DNA of 64,000 nt from Massilia sp. Bi118 (GTDB lineage: Bacteria > Pseudomonadota > Gammaproteobacteria > Burkholderiales > Burkholderiaceae_D). A program made the translations under genes and the position numbers. The notes below the pieces were generated by a model. That model did no database searches, was not told the origin of the DNA, and was given only the letters and a program-made list of their open reading frames with translations. The stretch is from assembly GCF_918697865.1 (NCBI RefSeq), contig NZ_CAKKMV010000004.1, positions 310,001 through 374,000 on the forward strand, written 5' to 3'. Positions 24,782 through 33,424 of this stretch are shown one piece after another. Numbering within the stretch: position 1 is the stretch's first letter; the number at the start of each line of letters is the position of its first letter.

Positions 24782-25939
24782 ATGCGCGTTCTGCACCTGC
24801 TCGACCATTCCGCGCCGCGGTGCAGCGACTATAGCCGGCGTACGCAAGCGCTGCTGCAGGGTTTGCGCATGCAGGGCGTGCAGACCGTGCACCTGACCGG
24901 GCCGGGGCATGCCGCCGGGGAAGCTGCCGGTGAGGGCTGGCATTTCTACCGTACGCCTGTGTTGCGCCGGCTGCCTTTGGTTGGCCGCGCCGAGCCCGGT
25001 TCGCGTCTTGGCGCGGCGATGTCGACGGCGGCGCTGGCGCTGCGTCTGCGGCAGGTGGCAAAGCTGACCCGGCCGGACCTGATCCACGTCCATCTGCCGA
25101 GTGCGAATGCGGTCGCGGCATGGCCAGTGGCGCGGCTGGCGAAGATTCCCCTGGTGGTGGAGGCCGAGCGGCGCGGACAGGCAGCGCCAGCTTTTCCGTT
25201 TGCGCGGGCGGAGCGCTGGGCGCTTGGGTCTGCCCATGCGATTGCGGCAGGCACTGCGCAGGTCCGTGCCGCCCTGCGGGCCGATGGGCTGGTCGGGCGG
25301 ACCATCGCGGTGATTCCGCCGGCGCCCGACCTTCCTCCCGGACGGCTGGCCAGCGCCAGGATGCCGGACCTGCTCGGCGCGCCCTTGCTGGCGTATGCCG
25401 GCGGACTGATGCCGGATGATGGTCTCGATCTGTTGCTGGCGGCATTGGCTCAATTGCGCCGGCAGCATCCATCGCTGCGGCTGCTGGTTGCTGCCGGCGG
25501 CCCCGAGGAGGCGCGCTTCGAACGGCGGCTGGGCCAGTCCTCCCTGCGCGGGCATGTCGTGTTCGCGGGGCCACTGTCGTACCGGCGGGCGGCCGACGTC
25601 CTGCCACGGGCGGATATCGCGGTGTTCCCGGGGCTGGAGCGCCGGCCATTCTTCGAACCGTCCCGTCACTTGCTCAATGCGATGGCCCAGGGTTGCGCGG
25701 TGGTCGCATCGGACCTGGCCTGTCATCGCGAGTTGCTGGTGCACGGTCACAGCGGCATCCTGTTCGAAGCGGGCAAGCGGGACGGACTGGTGAAGGCGAT
25801 CCAGGCGCTGCTTGCCGAGCCTTGGCGTATCGATGCGTTGGGCAGGGCGGCTTGCGAGTTCATGCGTACGCGGCGCAGCTGGGAGTTGATGGCCACACGC
25901 TACCGGCAAGTGTATGAGAAGGTGCTGAGTAAATCGTGA
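24782..25939 (+). CDS. GT4 glycosyltransferase, exosortase A-associated type
   Basis: A 385-residue GT-B glycosyltransferase. The opening MRVLHLLDHSAPRCSDYSRR resembles exosortase-associated enzymes (family pattern ILHILDHS.P..SGY..R), and DLIHVHLPS ends the acceptor half. The donor half has LLAYAGGLMPDDGLDLLL, LLVAAGGPEE, VFAGPLSYRRAADVLPRADI, NAMAQGCAVVASD and HSGILFEAGKRDGLVKAI. Against the usual family pattern, the E...E pair in the nucleotide site is weak (ERRPFFEPSRHLLNAMAQG). It is translated 12 bp after the upstream glycosyltransferase. The rest of the exopolysaccharide cluster is not in this window. Confidence 0.82.
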   Translation: MRVLHLLDHSAPRCSDYSRRTQALLQGLRMQGVQTVHLTGPGHAAGEAAGEGWHFYRTPVLRRLPLVGRAEPGSRLGAAMSTAALALRLRQVAKLTRPDLIHVHLPSANAVAAWPVARLAKIPLVVEAERRGQAAPAFPFARAERWALGSAHAIAAGTAQVRAALRADGLVGRTIAVIPPAPDLPPGRLASARMPDLLGAPLLAYAGGLMPDDGLDLLLAALAQLRRQHPSLRLLVAAGGPEEARFERRLGQSSLRGHVVFAGPLSYRRAADVLPRADIAVFPGLERRPFFEPSRHLLNAMAQGCAVVASDLACHRELLVHGHSGILFEAGKRDGLVKAIQALLAEPWRIDALGRAACEFMRTRRSWELMATRYRQVYEKVLSKS

Positions 25940-25948
25940 TGCATCACG
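25935..25948. promoter_or_regulatory. Perfect 14-bp palindrome upstream of nadB
   Basis: CGTGATGCATCACG overlaps the stop codon of the preceding glycosyltransferase and lies 80 bp before the nadB start. A TATAGT hexamer at 25995-26000 is a possible nadB -10 element. An operator function is conceivable, but no NAD regulator motif is recognised. Confidence 0.35.
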
Positions 25949-26027
25949 TTAATTGACGGTCGATGGCACTCCAACAATCGAACCACAAATCGTCTATAGT
26001 GATGCCTCTTTACAAAATCAAAGCATT

Positions 26028-27656
26028 ATGAAATTTGATGTTGCTATCGTCGGCAGCGGCCTGGCCGGCCTCTCCGTTGCCCTCCACCTGGCACAGACCC
26101 GCAAGGTCGCCATCATCTCCAAACGCGAACTGCTCGACGGCGCCAGCAACTGGGCGCAGGGCGGCATCGCCGCCGTCCTCGATTCCGGCGACAGCCACGA
26201 CCAGCACATCGCCGACACCCTGGTGGCCGGCGCCGGCCTGTGCGACGAGGCGGCCACCCGTTTCATCGTCGAGCACGGACGCGAAGCCATCGAATGGCTG
26301 ATCGAGCAAGGCGTGCCCTTTACCCGCGACGAAACCGCGGAACTCGGCTTTCACCTGACCCGCGAAGGTGGCCACAGCCAGCGCCGTATCATCCATGCCG
26401 CCGACGCCACCGGCCACGCGGTGCAGGTGACGCTGGAGCAGAAGGTGCGTGCGCACCCGAACATCGCGCTGTTCGAGCACCACTGCGCGATCGACGTCAT
26501 TACTTCCGACAAGCTGGGGGCGACCGGCGTCCACAGCGGCGCCCCGAGCCTGGTCGGCCAGCCGCGCTGCTACGGCCTCTACGTGCAGGACGAGAAAAGC
26601 GGCAAGGTGCTGACCTTCGAAGCGGAGCATACGGTGCTGGCCACCGGCGGCGCCGGCAAGGTTTACCTGTACACGACCAACCCGGACACCGCCACCGGCG
26701 ACGGCATCGCGATGGCCTGGCGCGCCGGCTGCCGGGTGTCGAACATGGAGTTCATCCAGTTTCATCCGACCTGCCTCTATCACCCGTATGCGAAGTCCTT
26801 CCTGATCAGCGAAGCGGTGCGCGGTGAAGGCGGCCTGCTGAAGCTGCCGCCGGAAGCCGGCACGGCCGCGGGCACGCGCTTCATGCCGGCCCACGACGAA
26901 CGCGGCGAACTGGCGCCGCGCGACGTGGTGGCGCGCGCCATCGACTTCGAGATGAAGAAGCGCGGCCTGGATTACGTCCACCTGGACATTTCACACCAGC
27001 CGCCCGGATTCATCCAGGAACACTTCCCGACCATCTACGCGCGCTGCCTGGAGCTCGGCATCGACATCACGAAGCAGCCGATTCCGGTGGTGCCGGCCGT
27101 GCACTTCACCTGCGGCGGCGTCGTCACCGACCTGGCCGGCCGCACCGATATCCCGGGCCTGTACGCGGTCGGCGAAACGGCCTATACCGGCCTGCATGGT
27201 GCGAATCGTCTGGCGAGTAATTCGCTGCTGGAATGCCTGGTGGTCGGCCGCGCCTGCGCGCACCAGATCGCCGCGGCGCCGTCCGCCGCGTTGCCCGCGC
27301 TACCGGCCTGGGATGAAAGCCGGGTCACCAACGCCGACGAAGAGGTCGTTATTGCCCACAACTGGGACGAACTGCGCCGCTTCATGTGGAATTACGTCGG
27401 CATCGTGCGTACCACCAAGCGCCTGGAGCGTGCGCATCACCGCATCCGCCTGCTGAAAGAAGAGATCGACGAGTATTACCGCAATTTCCGCGTCACCAAT
27501 GACTTGCTGGAGCTGCGGAACCTGGTCGAGGTGGCGGCGCTGATCGTCAAAAGCGCGCTGTCGCGGCATGAGAGCCGCGGGCTGCATTATTCGCGGGATT
27601 ATCCGGATACTTTGCCGAAGGCGCTGCCTAGTGTGTTGACGCCCCGGCGCCGGTAA
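26028..27656 (+). CDS. nadB: L-aspartate oxidase
   Basis: FAD enzyme oxidising L-aspartate to iminoaspartate, the first step of de novo NAD synthesis; the product goes to NadA. It is 542 residues, the usual length. Visible features are [12 protein letters not shown] (dinucleotide fold), [11 protein letters not shown], the [15 protein letters not shown] region, [28 protein letters not shown] and [18 protein letters not shown] near the FAD site, then a helical C-terminal domain. ATG 26028 is taken because the N-terminal beta strand begins there; the upstream frame is intergenic. nadC and nadA lie 3.7 kb away on the opposite strand, so the pathway is split into two transcription units. Confidence 0.97.
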   Translation: MKFDVAIVGSGLAGLSVALHLAQTRKVAIISKRELLDGASNWAQGGIAAVLDSGDSHDQHIADTLVAGAGLCDEAATRFIVEHGREAIEWLIEQGVPFTRDETAELGFHLTREGGHSQRRIIHAADATGHAVQVTLEQKVRAHPNIALFEHHCAIDVITSDKLGATGVHSGAPSLVGQPRCYGLYVQDEKSGKVLTFEAEHTVLATGGAGKVYLYTTNPDTATGDGIAMAWRAGCRVSNMEFIQFHPTCLYHPYAKSFLISEAVRGEGGLLKLPPEAGTAAGTRFMPAHDERGELAPRDVVARAIDFEMKKRGLDYVHLDISHQPPGFIQEHFPTIYARCLELGIDITKQPIPVVPAVHFTCGGVVTDLAGRTDIPGLYAVGETAYTGLHGANRLASNSLLECLVVGRACAHQIAAAPSAALPALPAWDESRVTNADEEVVIAHNWDELRRFMWNYVGIVRTTKRLERAHHRIRLLKEEIDEYYRNFRVTNDLLELRNLVEVAALIVKSALSRHESRGLHYSRDYPDTLPKALPSVLTPRRR

Positions 27657-27760
27657 TACGTCGTTCCCGCGCAGGCGGGAACCCAAGTTCGGCGCGGATT
27701 ACCGGCCTAACTAACACCTATTCACGCAAACTTGGGTCCCCGCCTCCGCGGGGACGACGG
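27657..27760. repeat. Inverted pair of REP-like palindromes after nadB
   Basis: Two related palindromic units face each other. One is GTTCCCGC-GCAG-GCGGGAAC (27663-27682), followed by CCCAAGTT. The other is AACTTGGGT leading into GTCCCCGC-CTCC-GCGGGGAC (27736-27755). Each forms its own hairpin, and together they form a larger one. This is the BIME arrangement of repeated extragenic palindromes. It may also stop nadB transcription or protect the mRNA end. Confidence 0.75.
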
Positions 27761-27768
27761 CCGGGTAG

Positions 27769-28668
27769 ATGAACCAAAAACTTTCCCCCTCCACCATCCT
27801 CCTCCTGACGGTCCCGCCCCTCCTCTGGGCCGGCAACGCCATCGTCGGCCGCCTGGTGCGCGAAGCCGTGCCGCCGATGACGCTGAACCTGCTGCGCTGG
27901 CTGATCGCCCTTGTCATCCTGCTGCCTTTGGCCCGCGCCGCCTTCCGTCCGGGCAGTGGCGCTCTGAGCAACTGGCGCCGCTACGCGCTGCTGGGCCTGG
28001 CCGGCATCGGTCTGTACAACTCCTTTCAGTATCTGGCGCTGCAGACATCTACCCCGATCAACGTGACCCTGGTCGCGTCCGGCATGCCGGTGTGGATGAT
28101 GCTGGTAGGCAGGCTGTTCTTTGGCGTGCCGGTACGGCGCTGGCAGGTGGCCGGCGCGGTCCTGTCGATACTCGGGGTGCTGGTGGTGCTATGCCGCGGC
28201 GACGTGCACCAGCTGCTGGGCCTGCGCCTGGTGGCCGGCGACCTCTACATGATCCTGGCGACCATCGCCTGGTCCTTCTACAGCTGGATGCTGCTGCAGC
28301 CGAAAGACGAGCCGGCGCTGCGCGGCGACTGGGCGGCCTTCCTGGCGGTTCAGGTGGCCTATGGTCTGTTGTGGTCCGGCCTGTTCAGCGGCATCGAGTG
28401 GTCGATCGGTGCGCCGGCCATCGCCTGGAGCGGCAAGCTGGCGGCGGCGCTGCTGTTCGTCGCCGCCGGTCCGGCCGTGCTGGCCTATGCGCTGTGGGGC
28501 GCCGGCATCCGCCGCGCCGGGCCCGGCATCGGCGCCTTCTTCGTCAACCTGACGCCCTTGTTCGCGGCCTTGCTCTCATCGGCCTTCCTGGGCGACTTGC
28601 CGCATACCTATCACGGCCTGGCCTTCGCCCTGATCGTGGGCGGCATCGTCGTTTCCAGCCGGCGCTGA
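27769..28668 (+). CDS. EamA/DMT-family transporter
   Basis: A 299-residue inner-membrane protein with ten hydrophobic helices in two EamA repeats, the drug/metabolite transporter fold. The first repeat opens with LLLTVPPLLWAGNAIVGRLV; the second starts around residue 150 with LYMILATIAWSFYSWMLL. The motif around SFQYLALQTSTPINVTLVASGMPVW is typical of RhaT/YdcZ-like exporters. The substrate is unknown; family members move amino acids, nucleotide precursors or small metabolites. It begins right after the REP pair, so it has its own promoter or relies on read-through from nadB. Confidence 0.88.
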   Translation: MNQKLSPSTILLLTVPPLLWAGNAIVGRLVREAVPPMTLNLLRWLIALVILLPLARAAFRPGSGALSNWRRYALLGLAGIGLYNSFQYLALQTSTPINVTLVASGMPVWMMLVGRLFFGVPVRRWQVAGAVLSILGVLVVLCRGDVHQLLGLRLVAGDLYMILATIAWSFYSWMLLQPKDEPALRGDWAAFLAVQVAYGLLWSGLFSGIEWSIGAPAIAWSGKLAAALLFVAAGPAVLAYALWGAGIRRAGPGIGAFFVNLTPLFAALLSSAFLGDLPHTYHGLAFALIVGGIVVSSRR

Positions 28669-28761
28669 AATTCGGCTCCAGCTCACGGCTCTCCTGCGCG
28701 ACCAGCCTGGAAGCAAGGTGTTACGATCTCAAGGGAAGAAGCCCAACGAGGAAACACCACA

Positions 28762-29679
28762 ATGGCAGAAGGTTTTACCGTCCATGACCACGCTGCGCAC
28801 GATCATGCGGCACAGCTGGCGGAATTCCTGGATCGCCACCCGCGCGCGCTGGTGCTGACGGGCGCCGGCCTGTCCACCGCCTCCGGCATTCCCGATTACC
28901 GCGACCGCGACGGCACCCGCCGCGGCCGCCCGCCCATCCACGGGCCGGATTTTCGCAAGTACGAGCATGTCCGGAAGCGCTACTGGGCGCGCAGCATGAT
29001 CGGCTGGCCGGTGCTGTCGAAGGCGCGGCCGAACCCCGGCCACTTCGCCATCGCCGGCCTGGAAAAGATCGGCAACATCGGTTCGGTGCTGACCCAGAAT
29101 GTCGACGGCCTGCATGGCCAGGCCGGCAGCCACGGCGTACTCGAGCTGCACGGCAATATCCACTCGGTGGTCTGCCTGGAATGCTCGGCGCTGTTCCCGC
29201 GCGCCTTCGTCCAGGGGCAATTGGCCGATGCCAACCCGCACATGCTGCACGCCGAGGCAACACCCTTGCCGGACGGCGACGCCTCGGTCGAGCCGGCCGA
29301 GCTGGCCGACTTCCGCCTGCCGCACTGCGTATGCTGCGCCGGTACCCTGATGCCGAACGTCGTCTTTTTCGGCGACAACGTGCCGGCGGCGCGCACCGCC
29401 ATCGCCCTCGACCAGATGGAGCGCGCCGATGCGCTGCTGGTGGTCGGGTCCTCGCTGATGGTGTATTCGGGGTTCCGCTTCTGCCGCATGGCCCGGGCCA
29501 GCGGCAAGCCGATCGCTGCCATCAATCTCGGCCGCACGCGCGCCGACGATCTGCTCGACATCAAAATCGAAGAATCCAGTGAACAGCTCCTGCCCCTCGT
29601 GCTCGAGCTGCTCGAACGGACCCGCTCTGGAGACAAGAAGAACACACCATCCATTCAACTTGACGGGGGAACATTGTGA
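28762..29679 (+). CDS. NAD-dependent protein deacylase, sirtuin (SIR2) family
   Basis: A 305-residue sirtuin that uses NAD to remove acyl groups from lysine, releasing nicotinamide and O-acyl-ADP-ribose. The NAD-binding GAGLSTASGIPDYRD block, LTQNVDGLH, the catalytic LELHGN His, two Cys pairs for zinc (VCLECSAL and CVCCAG) and VVFFGDNVP are all present, with VVGSSLMVYSG for the adenine side. The insert between the zinc pairs is long, and the pattern resembles class II (SIRT4-like) bacterial enzymes. Its stop overlaps the start of a membrane-anchored hydrolase by four bases. Position among NAD-synthesis genes suggests linkage to NAD status (inference). Confidence 0.93.
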   Translation: MAEGFTVHDHAAHDHAAQLAEFLDRHPRALVLTGAGLSTASGIPDYRDRDGTRRGRPPIHGPDFRKYEHVRKRYWARSMIGWPVLSKARPNPGHFAIAGLEKIGNIGSVLTQNVDGLHGQAGSHGVLELHGNIHSVVCLECSALFPRAFVQGQLADANPHMLHAEATPLPDGDASVEPAELADFRLPHCVCCAGTLMPNVVFFGDNVPAARTAIALDQMERADALLVVGSSLMVYSGFRFCRMARASGKPIAAINLGRTRADDLLDIKIEESSEQLLPLVLELLERTRSGDKKNTPSIQLDGGTL

Positions 29680-30692
29680 CGAACAAGATCAAAGGCTGGC
29701 AAGCCGGTGCGCTGGCGGCCGGTTTGGGCCTGGCCGCATCATTTTTCTACGTGCGCGCGAAAACCAGGGAGGCCGAGGCCGAGAATCCGCCCCAAGGGCG
29801 CTTCGTAACGGTCGATGGCGTGCGCCTGCACTACCTGGAAAAGGGCGAAGGCCCGGTACTGGTCCTGCTGCACGGGAATGGCGTGCTGGCCAACGATTTC
29901 GAGCACAGCGGACTGCTGGACCGCGCCGCCGAGCACTACCGCGTGATCGCCTTCGACCGCCCGGGCTTCGGCTACAGCGAGCGTCCGCGTACCAAGGTCT
30001 GGACGCCGCAGGCCCAGGCGCGCCTGCTGCGTCATGCGCTGCAGGAGCTGGATGTCGAGTCCGCCATCATGCTGGGCCATTCCTGGGGCACGCTGGTGGC
30101 GCTCTCGATGGCCTTGGAGGCGCCCGATTTCGTGCGTGGCCTGGTGCTGCTGTCCGGCTATTACTATCCGAGTCTGCGCCTCGATGCGCCGCTGGGTTCC
30201 GGCCCCGCGATTCCGGTGATCGGCGACCTGATGCGCTACACAGTGTCCCCGCTGCTGACCCGCATGATGTGGCGGCCACTCACGAAACGGGTGTTTTCGC
30301 CGATGCCGGTGGCCGACGCCTTCCGCGCGATGCCGCCCTGGATGGCCCTGCGGCCGAGCCAGCTGCGCGCCAGCGCGGCCGAAAGTGCGCTGATGGTGCC
30401 GGCGGCGATGTCGCTCGCCAAGCGCTATCCCGAGCTCAAGGTGCCGGCGGTCATCGTCGCCGGAACCCAGGACAAGATCGTCGACTTCAGCCACAACGCG
30501 GAGCGCCTGAACGAACGGATTCCAGACAGTGAGCTGCAACTGCAGCCTGGCGTCGGGCACATGACGCATTATGCGCATCCGGACCAGGTCATGGCAGCGA
30601 TCGAGTCGATCGCGTCAAAGGTCGGGGAGCATCTGTACCCGCGCACGCCGCAAGCAGAGGCGCTGGCGCGGGCCAGCGAGAGCGGGGTCTGA
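29676..30692 (+). CDS. Membrane-anchored alpha/beta hydrolase
   Basis: A 338-residue alpha/beta-hydrolase-fold protein. GTG 29676 overlaps the sirtuin stop, giving coupled translation. An N-terminal hydrophobic helix (about residues 8-25, QAGALAAGLGLAASFFYV) anchors it or exports the rest. The catalytic set is visible: LLHGNG oxyanion loop, GHSWGTLVAL nucleophile Ser, an Asp in GTQDKIVDFS, and a His in GVGHMTHYAHP. The lid region is moderately hydrophobic. Substrates could be esters, epoxides or lactones; nothing in the sequence narrows this. Coupling with the sirtuin is the only functional hint. Confidence 0.85.
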   Translation: MTNKIKGWQAGALAAGLGLAASFFYVRAKTREAEAENPPQGRFVTVDGVRLHYLEKGEGPVLVLLHGNGVLANDFEHSGLLDRAAEHYRVIAFDRPGFGYSERPRTKVWTPQAQARLLRHALQELDVESAIMLGHSWGTLVALSMALEAPDFVRGLVLLSGYYYPSLRLDAPLGSGPAIPVIGDLMRYTVSPLLTRMMWRPLTKRVFSPMPVADAFRAMPPWMALRPSQLRASAAESALMVPAAMSLAKRYPELKVPAVIVAGTQDKIVDFSHNAERLNERIPDSELQLQPGVGHMTHYAHPDQVMAAIESIASKVGEHLYPRTPQAEALARASESGV

Positions 30693-30695
30693 GGC

Positions 30696-31307
30696 TTAGC
30701 GCGCCGCCAGCCAGGCGCGGGCGGCGCGGATGATGGCGGCGTCGTTCGGATGCACCGCGATCTCCTCCAGGCGGCTTGCAGGCACCAGGTGCACGGCCTG
30801 GGTCTCCCAGCCCATGGCGGACGGACAGCCGGCAATACGCTTCGCGATGTAGTAGCGGGTGTAGGTCTTGGTGCGCGGGACGTCGATCAGGAAGGCGTCC
30901 AGGCGCACCAGCAGACCGGATTCCTCGTAGACCTCGCGGATGGCGGTCTGCTGCAGCGTGCCGCCCGGGTCGACGCGGCCTTTCGGGAAGGTGGTCGTGT
31001 AGCCGCCGTAGCCGTTGGTCGGCGAGACCAGCCAGACCCGGCCGTCATCTTCGATCACGACGGCGCCAGCCGCTGCGCGCATGCCCGGCGGCAGGGTGAA
31101 CGGCGGTTCGTCGACGCCTTCGTCTGCATCGGGCATGCCGGGCGCAGGAGATAGGCTGAGGCCATTCAAGCTGGCCGGCATCTGGCAGACCGGCACGGCC
31201 GTTGCCAGCGCGCCCGGCTCCGCCCAGTGCGCCGAGGGCGTGGCCGAGCTGGGACGGTGGATGACGACGAGCTCGCCGTCATCGTTGCGGCAGGGATGGT
31301 GCATCAC
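30696..31307 (-). CDS. Nudix hydrolase with atypical first Nudix glutamate
   Basis: A 203-residue Nudix-fold protein likely hydrolysing a nucleoside diphosphate derivative. The Nudix helix reads KGRVDPGGTLQQTAIREVYEESGLL. The metal-binding REVYEES part is intact, but the Glu of GX5E is Gly. An extended N-terminal region (about 75 residues) precedes the core AAAGAVVIEDDGRVWLVSP. ATG 31307 and ATG 31304 are alternatives. It lies 5 bp downstream of nadC on the same strand, at the end of the nadA-nadC run, so NAD or a related dinucleotide is a reasonable substrate guess; the sequence does not prove it. Confidence 0.82.
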   Translation of the reverse strand: MMHHPCRNDDGELVVIHRPSSATPSAHWAEPGALATAVPVCQMPASLNGLSLSPAPGMPDADEGVDEPPFTLPPGMRAAAGAVVIEDDGRVWLVSPTNGYGGYTTTFPKGRVDPGGTLQQTAIREVYEESGLLVRLDAFLIDVPRTKTYTRYYIAKRIAGCPSAMGWETQAVHLVPASRLEEIAVHPNDAAIIRAARAWLAAR

Positions 31308-31312
31308 GGCGG

Positions 31313-32188
31313 TCAGCCGACGATCCTCAGCGAATAATCAGTCGCCCGCACATCCTTGGTCAGGCTGCCGATCGAGATCCGGTCGACGCCCGTCTCGGCG
31401 ATTGCCCGCACGGTCTGCATGTTGATGCCGCCGGAAGCCTCGAGCAACGCGCGGCCCTCGTTGATGCGGACCGCGTCGCGCATCATGTCGAGGTCAAAAT
31501 TATCCAGCAGCACCGAGACGGCGCCGGCCGCCAGCGCCTCTTCCAGCTCGGCAATCGACTCCACCTCGACCTGGATCGTCACGCCTGCGTTCAGCGCCGT
31601 TGCCGCCTGAAGCGCAGGGGTGATGCCGCCCGCCGCCGCGATATGGTTTTCCTTGATCAGGATGCCATCGTACAGCGCCATGCGCTGGTTGGCGCCGCCG
31701 CCCACGCGCACCGCGTACTTCTGTGCCTGGCGCAGGCCCGGCAGGGTCTTGCGGGTGTCCAGGATTCTGGCGCGGGTACCGGCTACCACATCCACGTACT
31801 TGCGCGTGGCGGAGGCGACGCCGGACAGCAGTTGCAGGAAGTTCAGGGCCGCGCGTTCGGCGGTCAGCAGCGAGCGCGGCGAACCTTCGATCGTGCAAAC
31901 CACGCTATCCGCGGCCATCGTGTCGCCTTCGGCATACTTCCAGTCGATCTCGATGTCCTGGTCGACGGCCAGCATGACGCCCTCGAACCAGGGCGCGCCG
32001 CACAGCACGGCTTCTTCGCGGACGATCACGCGGGCTCGGGCGCGCGGGGCCGAAGGCACCAGCTTGCCGGTCAGGTCGCCGGTGCCGATGTCTTCGAGCA
32101 GCGCAGCCAGCAGGTTCTGCTCGAAGGCGGCCTGCAGTTTCTCATCGAATGCGCCTTCTTCGGCGTGGGGGTTGCGCAGGGTGCTCAT
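31313..32188 (-). CDS. nadC: Quinolinate phosphoribosyltransferase (decarboxylating)
   Basis: Joins quinolinate and phosphoribosyl pyrophosphate to give nicotinate mononucleotide and CO2. It is 291 residues, of standard length. The N-terminal sandwich includes [16 protein letters not shown]. The barrel carries [41 protein letters not shown], HRMxL-type [36 protein letters not shown] and EASGGIN. ATG 32188 overlaps the nadA stop as ATGA, so NadA and NadC are made together. The Nudix gene follows 5 bp downstream. Confidence 0.97.
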   Translation of the reverse strand: MSTLRNPHAEEGAFDEKLQAAFEQNLLAALLEDIGTGDLTGKLVPSAPRARARVIVREEAVLCGAPWFEGVMLAVDQDIEIDWKYAEGDTMAADSVVCTIEGSPRSLLTAERAALNFLQLLSGVASATRKYVDVVAGTRARILDTRKTLPGLRQAQKYAVRVGGGANQRMALYDGILIKENHIAAAGGITPALQAATALNAGVTIQVEVESIAELEEALAAGAVSVLLDNFDLDMMRDAVRINEGRALLEASGGINMQTVRAIAETGVDRISIGSLTKDVRATDYSLRIVG

Positions 32189-33321
32189 GCGGGGCCGATT
32201 CCATTAAACAGTTTGCTTTCCTGCTCCAGCGAACCGGTCGGCAGGGCCTTGGCTTTCTTGGCGGCGGCGAAATCCAGCATGCGGTCGATCGCCTGCTTGG
32301 CTTGTCTGCCGATTTCCGGATCGACGTGAATCTCCTTATCGCCTTTTTCAAGGACGTCGGCAAGGTTCTGCAAACCGTTCATCGCCATCCACGGGCAGTG
32401 CGCGCAACTCTTGCAGGTGGCGCTGTTGCCGGCGGTCGGCGCATCGATGAAGTGCTTGCCCGGTGCGGCGGCGCGCATCTTGTGCAGGATGCCGTTGTCG
32501 GTGGCGACGATGAAGGTGGTGGCGTCCATCGTGCGGGCGGCATCGATCAGCTGGGTGGTCGAGCCGACTGCATCGGCCTGTTCGACGACGTTGCTAGGGG
32601 ATTCCGGGTGTACCAGCACTTTCGCGTCCGGATACTGGGCGCGCAGCAGGTCGAGTTCGATGCCCTTGAATTCGTCGTGGACCAGGCAGGAACCCTGCCA
32701 CATCAGCATGTCGGCGCCGGTCTTCTTCTGGATATAAGAACCCAGGTGGCGGTCCGGGGCCCACAGGATTTTCTTGCCCTGCTTGTGCAGGTATTCGACG
32801 ATATCGAGGCCGATCGACGAAGTTACCATCCAGTCGGCGCGCGCCTTCACGGCGGCGGAGGTATTGGCATAGACCACCACGGTGCGGTCCGGGTGCTGGT
32901 CGCAAAAGGCGGCGAATTCGTCGGCCGGGCAGCCCAGGTCCAGCGAGCAGGTCGCGTCCAGGTCCGGCATCAGGATGGTTTTTTCGGGGCTGAGGATTTT
33001 TGCCGTCTCGCCCATGAAGCGCACGCCGGCGACGACCAGGGTTTTAGCCGGATGATCGCGGCCGAAGCGCGCCATTTCCAGCGAGTCGGAGACGCAGCCG
33101 CCGGTTTCCTCGGCCAGGTCCTGCAGGTCGGCGTCCACGTAGTAGTGGGCCACCAGCACCGCTTCCTTCTCTTTCAGGAGGCGGCGGATGTGGTCTTTCA
33201 GGGCTTCCTTCTCAAGCGCCTCGACGGGCGACGGGACGCGTGCCCAGGCTTCCGAGGTCGAGCATACGCCGCCTACGGGGCGGTCGTATTCGAAGGTTTT
33301 GATTGGAGCAATGGTATTCAT
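32185..33321 (-). CDS. nadA: Quinolinate synthase
   Basis: A [4Fe-4S] enzyme condensing iminoaspartate with dihydroxyacetone phosphate into quinolinate. It is 378 residues from ATG 33321 ([13 protein letters not shown]); the longer frame upstream enters a palindromic repeat and is rejected. Family blocks are [91 protein letters not shown], and the C-terminal [13 protein letters not shown] region. The iron-sulfur ligands come from Cys in the [13 protein letters not shown] and CPWM areas. It overlaps nadC by four bases. Confidence 0.97.
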   Translation of the reverse strand: MNTIAPIKTFEYDRPVGGVCSTSEAWARVPSPVEALEKEALKDHIRRLLKEKEAVLVAHYYVDADLQDLAEETGGCVSDSLEMARFGRDHPAKTLVVAGVRFMGETAKILSPEKTILMPDLDATCSLDLGCPADEFAAFCDQHPDRTVVVYANTSAAVKARADWMVTSSIGLDIVEYLHKQGKKILWAPDRHLGSYIQKKTGADMLMWQGSCLVHDEFKGIELDLLRAQYPDAKVLVHPESPSNVVEQADAVGSTTQLIDAARTMDATTFIVATDNGILHKMRAAAPGKHFIDAPTAGNSATCKSCAHCPWMAMNGLQNLADVLEKGDKEIHVDPEIGRQAKQAIDRMLDFAAAKKAKALPTGSLEQESKLFNGIGPA

Positions 33322-33340
33322 ATCAATGTCACCATGGTTT

Positions 33341-33397
33341 CGTGGGCACGGGGTGCCCACCCTACGACGAATGTAGGGTGGGCACCCCGTGCCCACG
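33341..33397. repeat. Long perfect nested palindrome between the ABC-F gene and nadA
   Basis: Two perfect 25-bp arms (33341-33365 and 33373-33397) with a 7-bp loop. Each arm is itself a hairpin, GTGGGCAC-GGG-GTGCCCAC and its complement. A short T-rich run follows on the plus strand. This looks like a dispersed extragenic palindrome; it may also terminate the upstream ABC-F transcript before nadA. Confidence 0.8.
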
Positions 33398-33424
33398 CTA
33401 TTTTTATGTTTGCGTCACAAAAAA

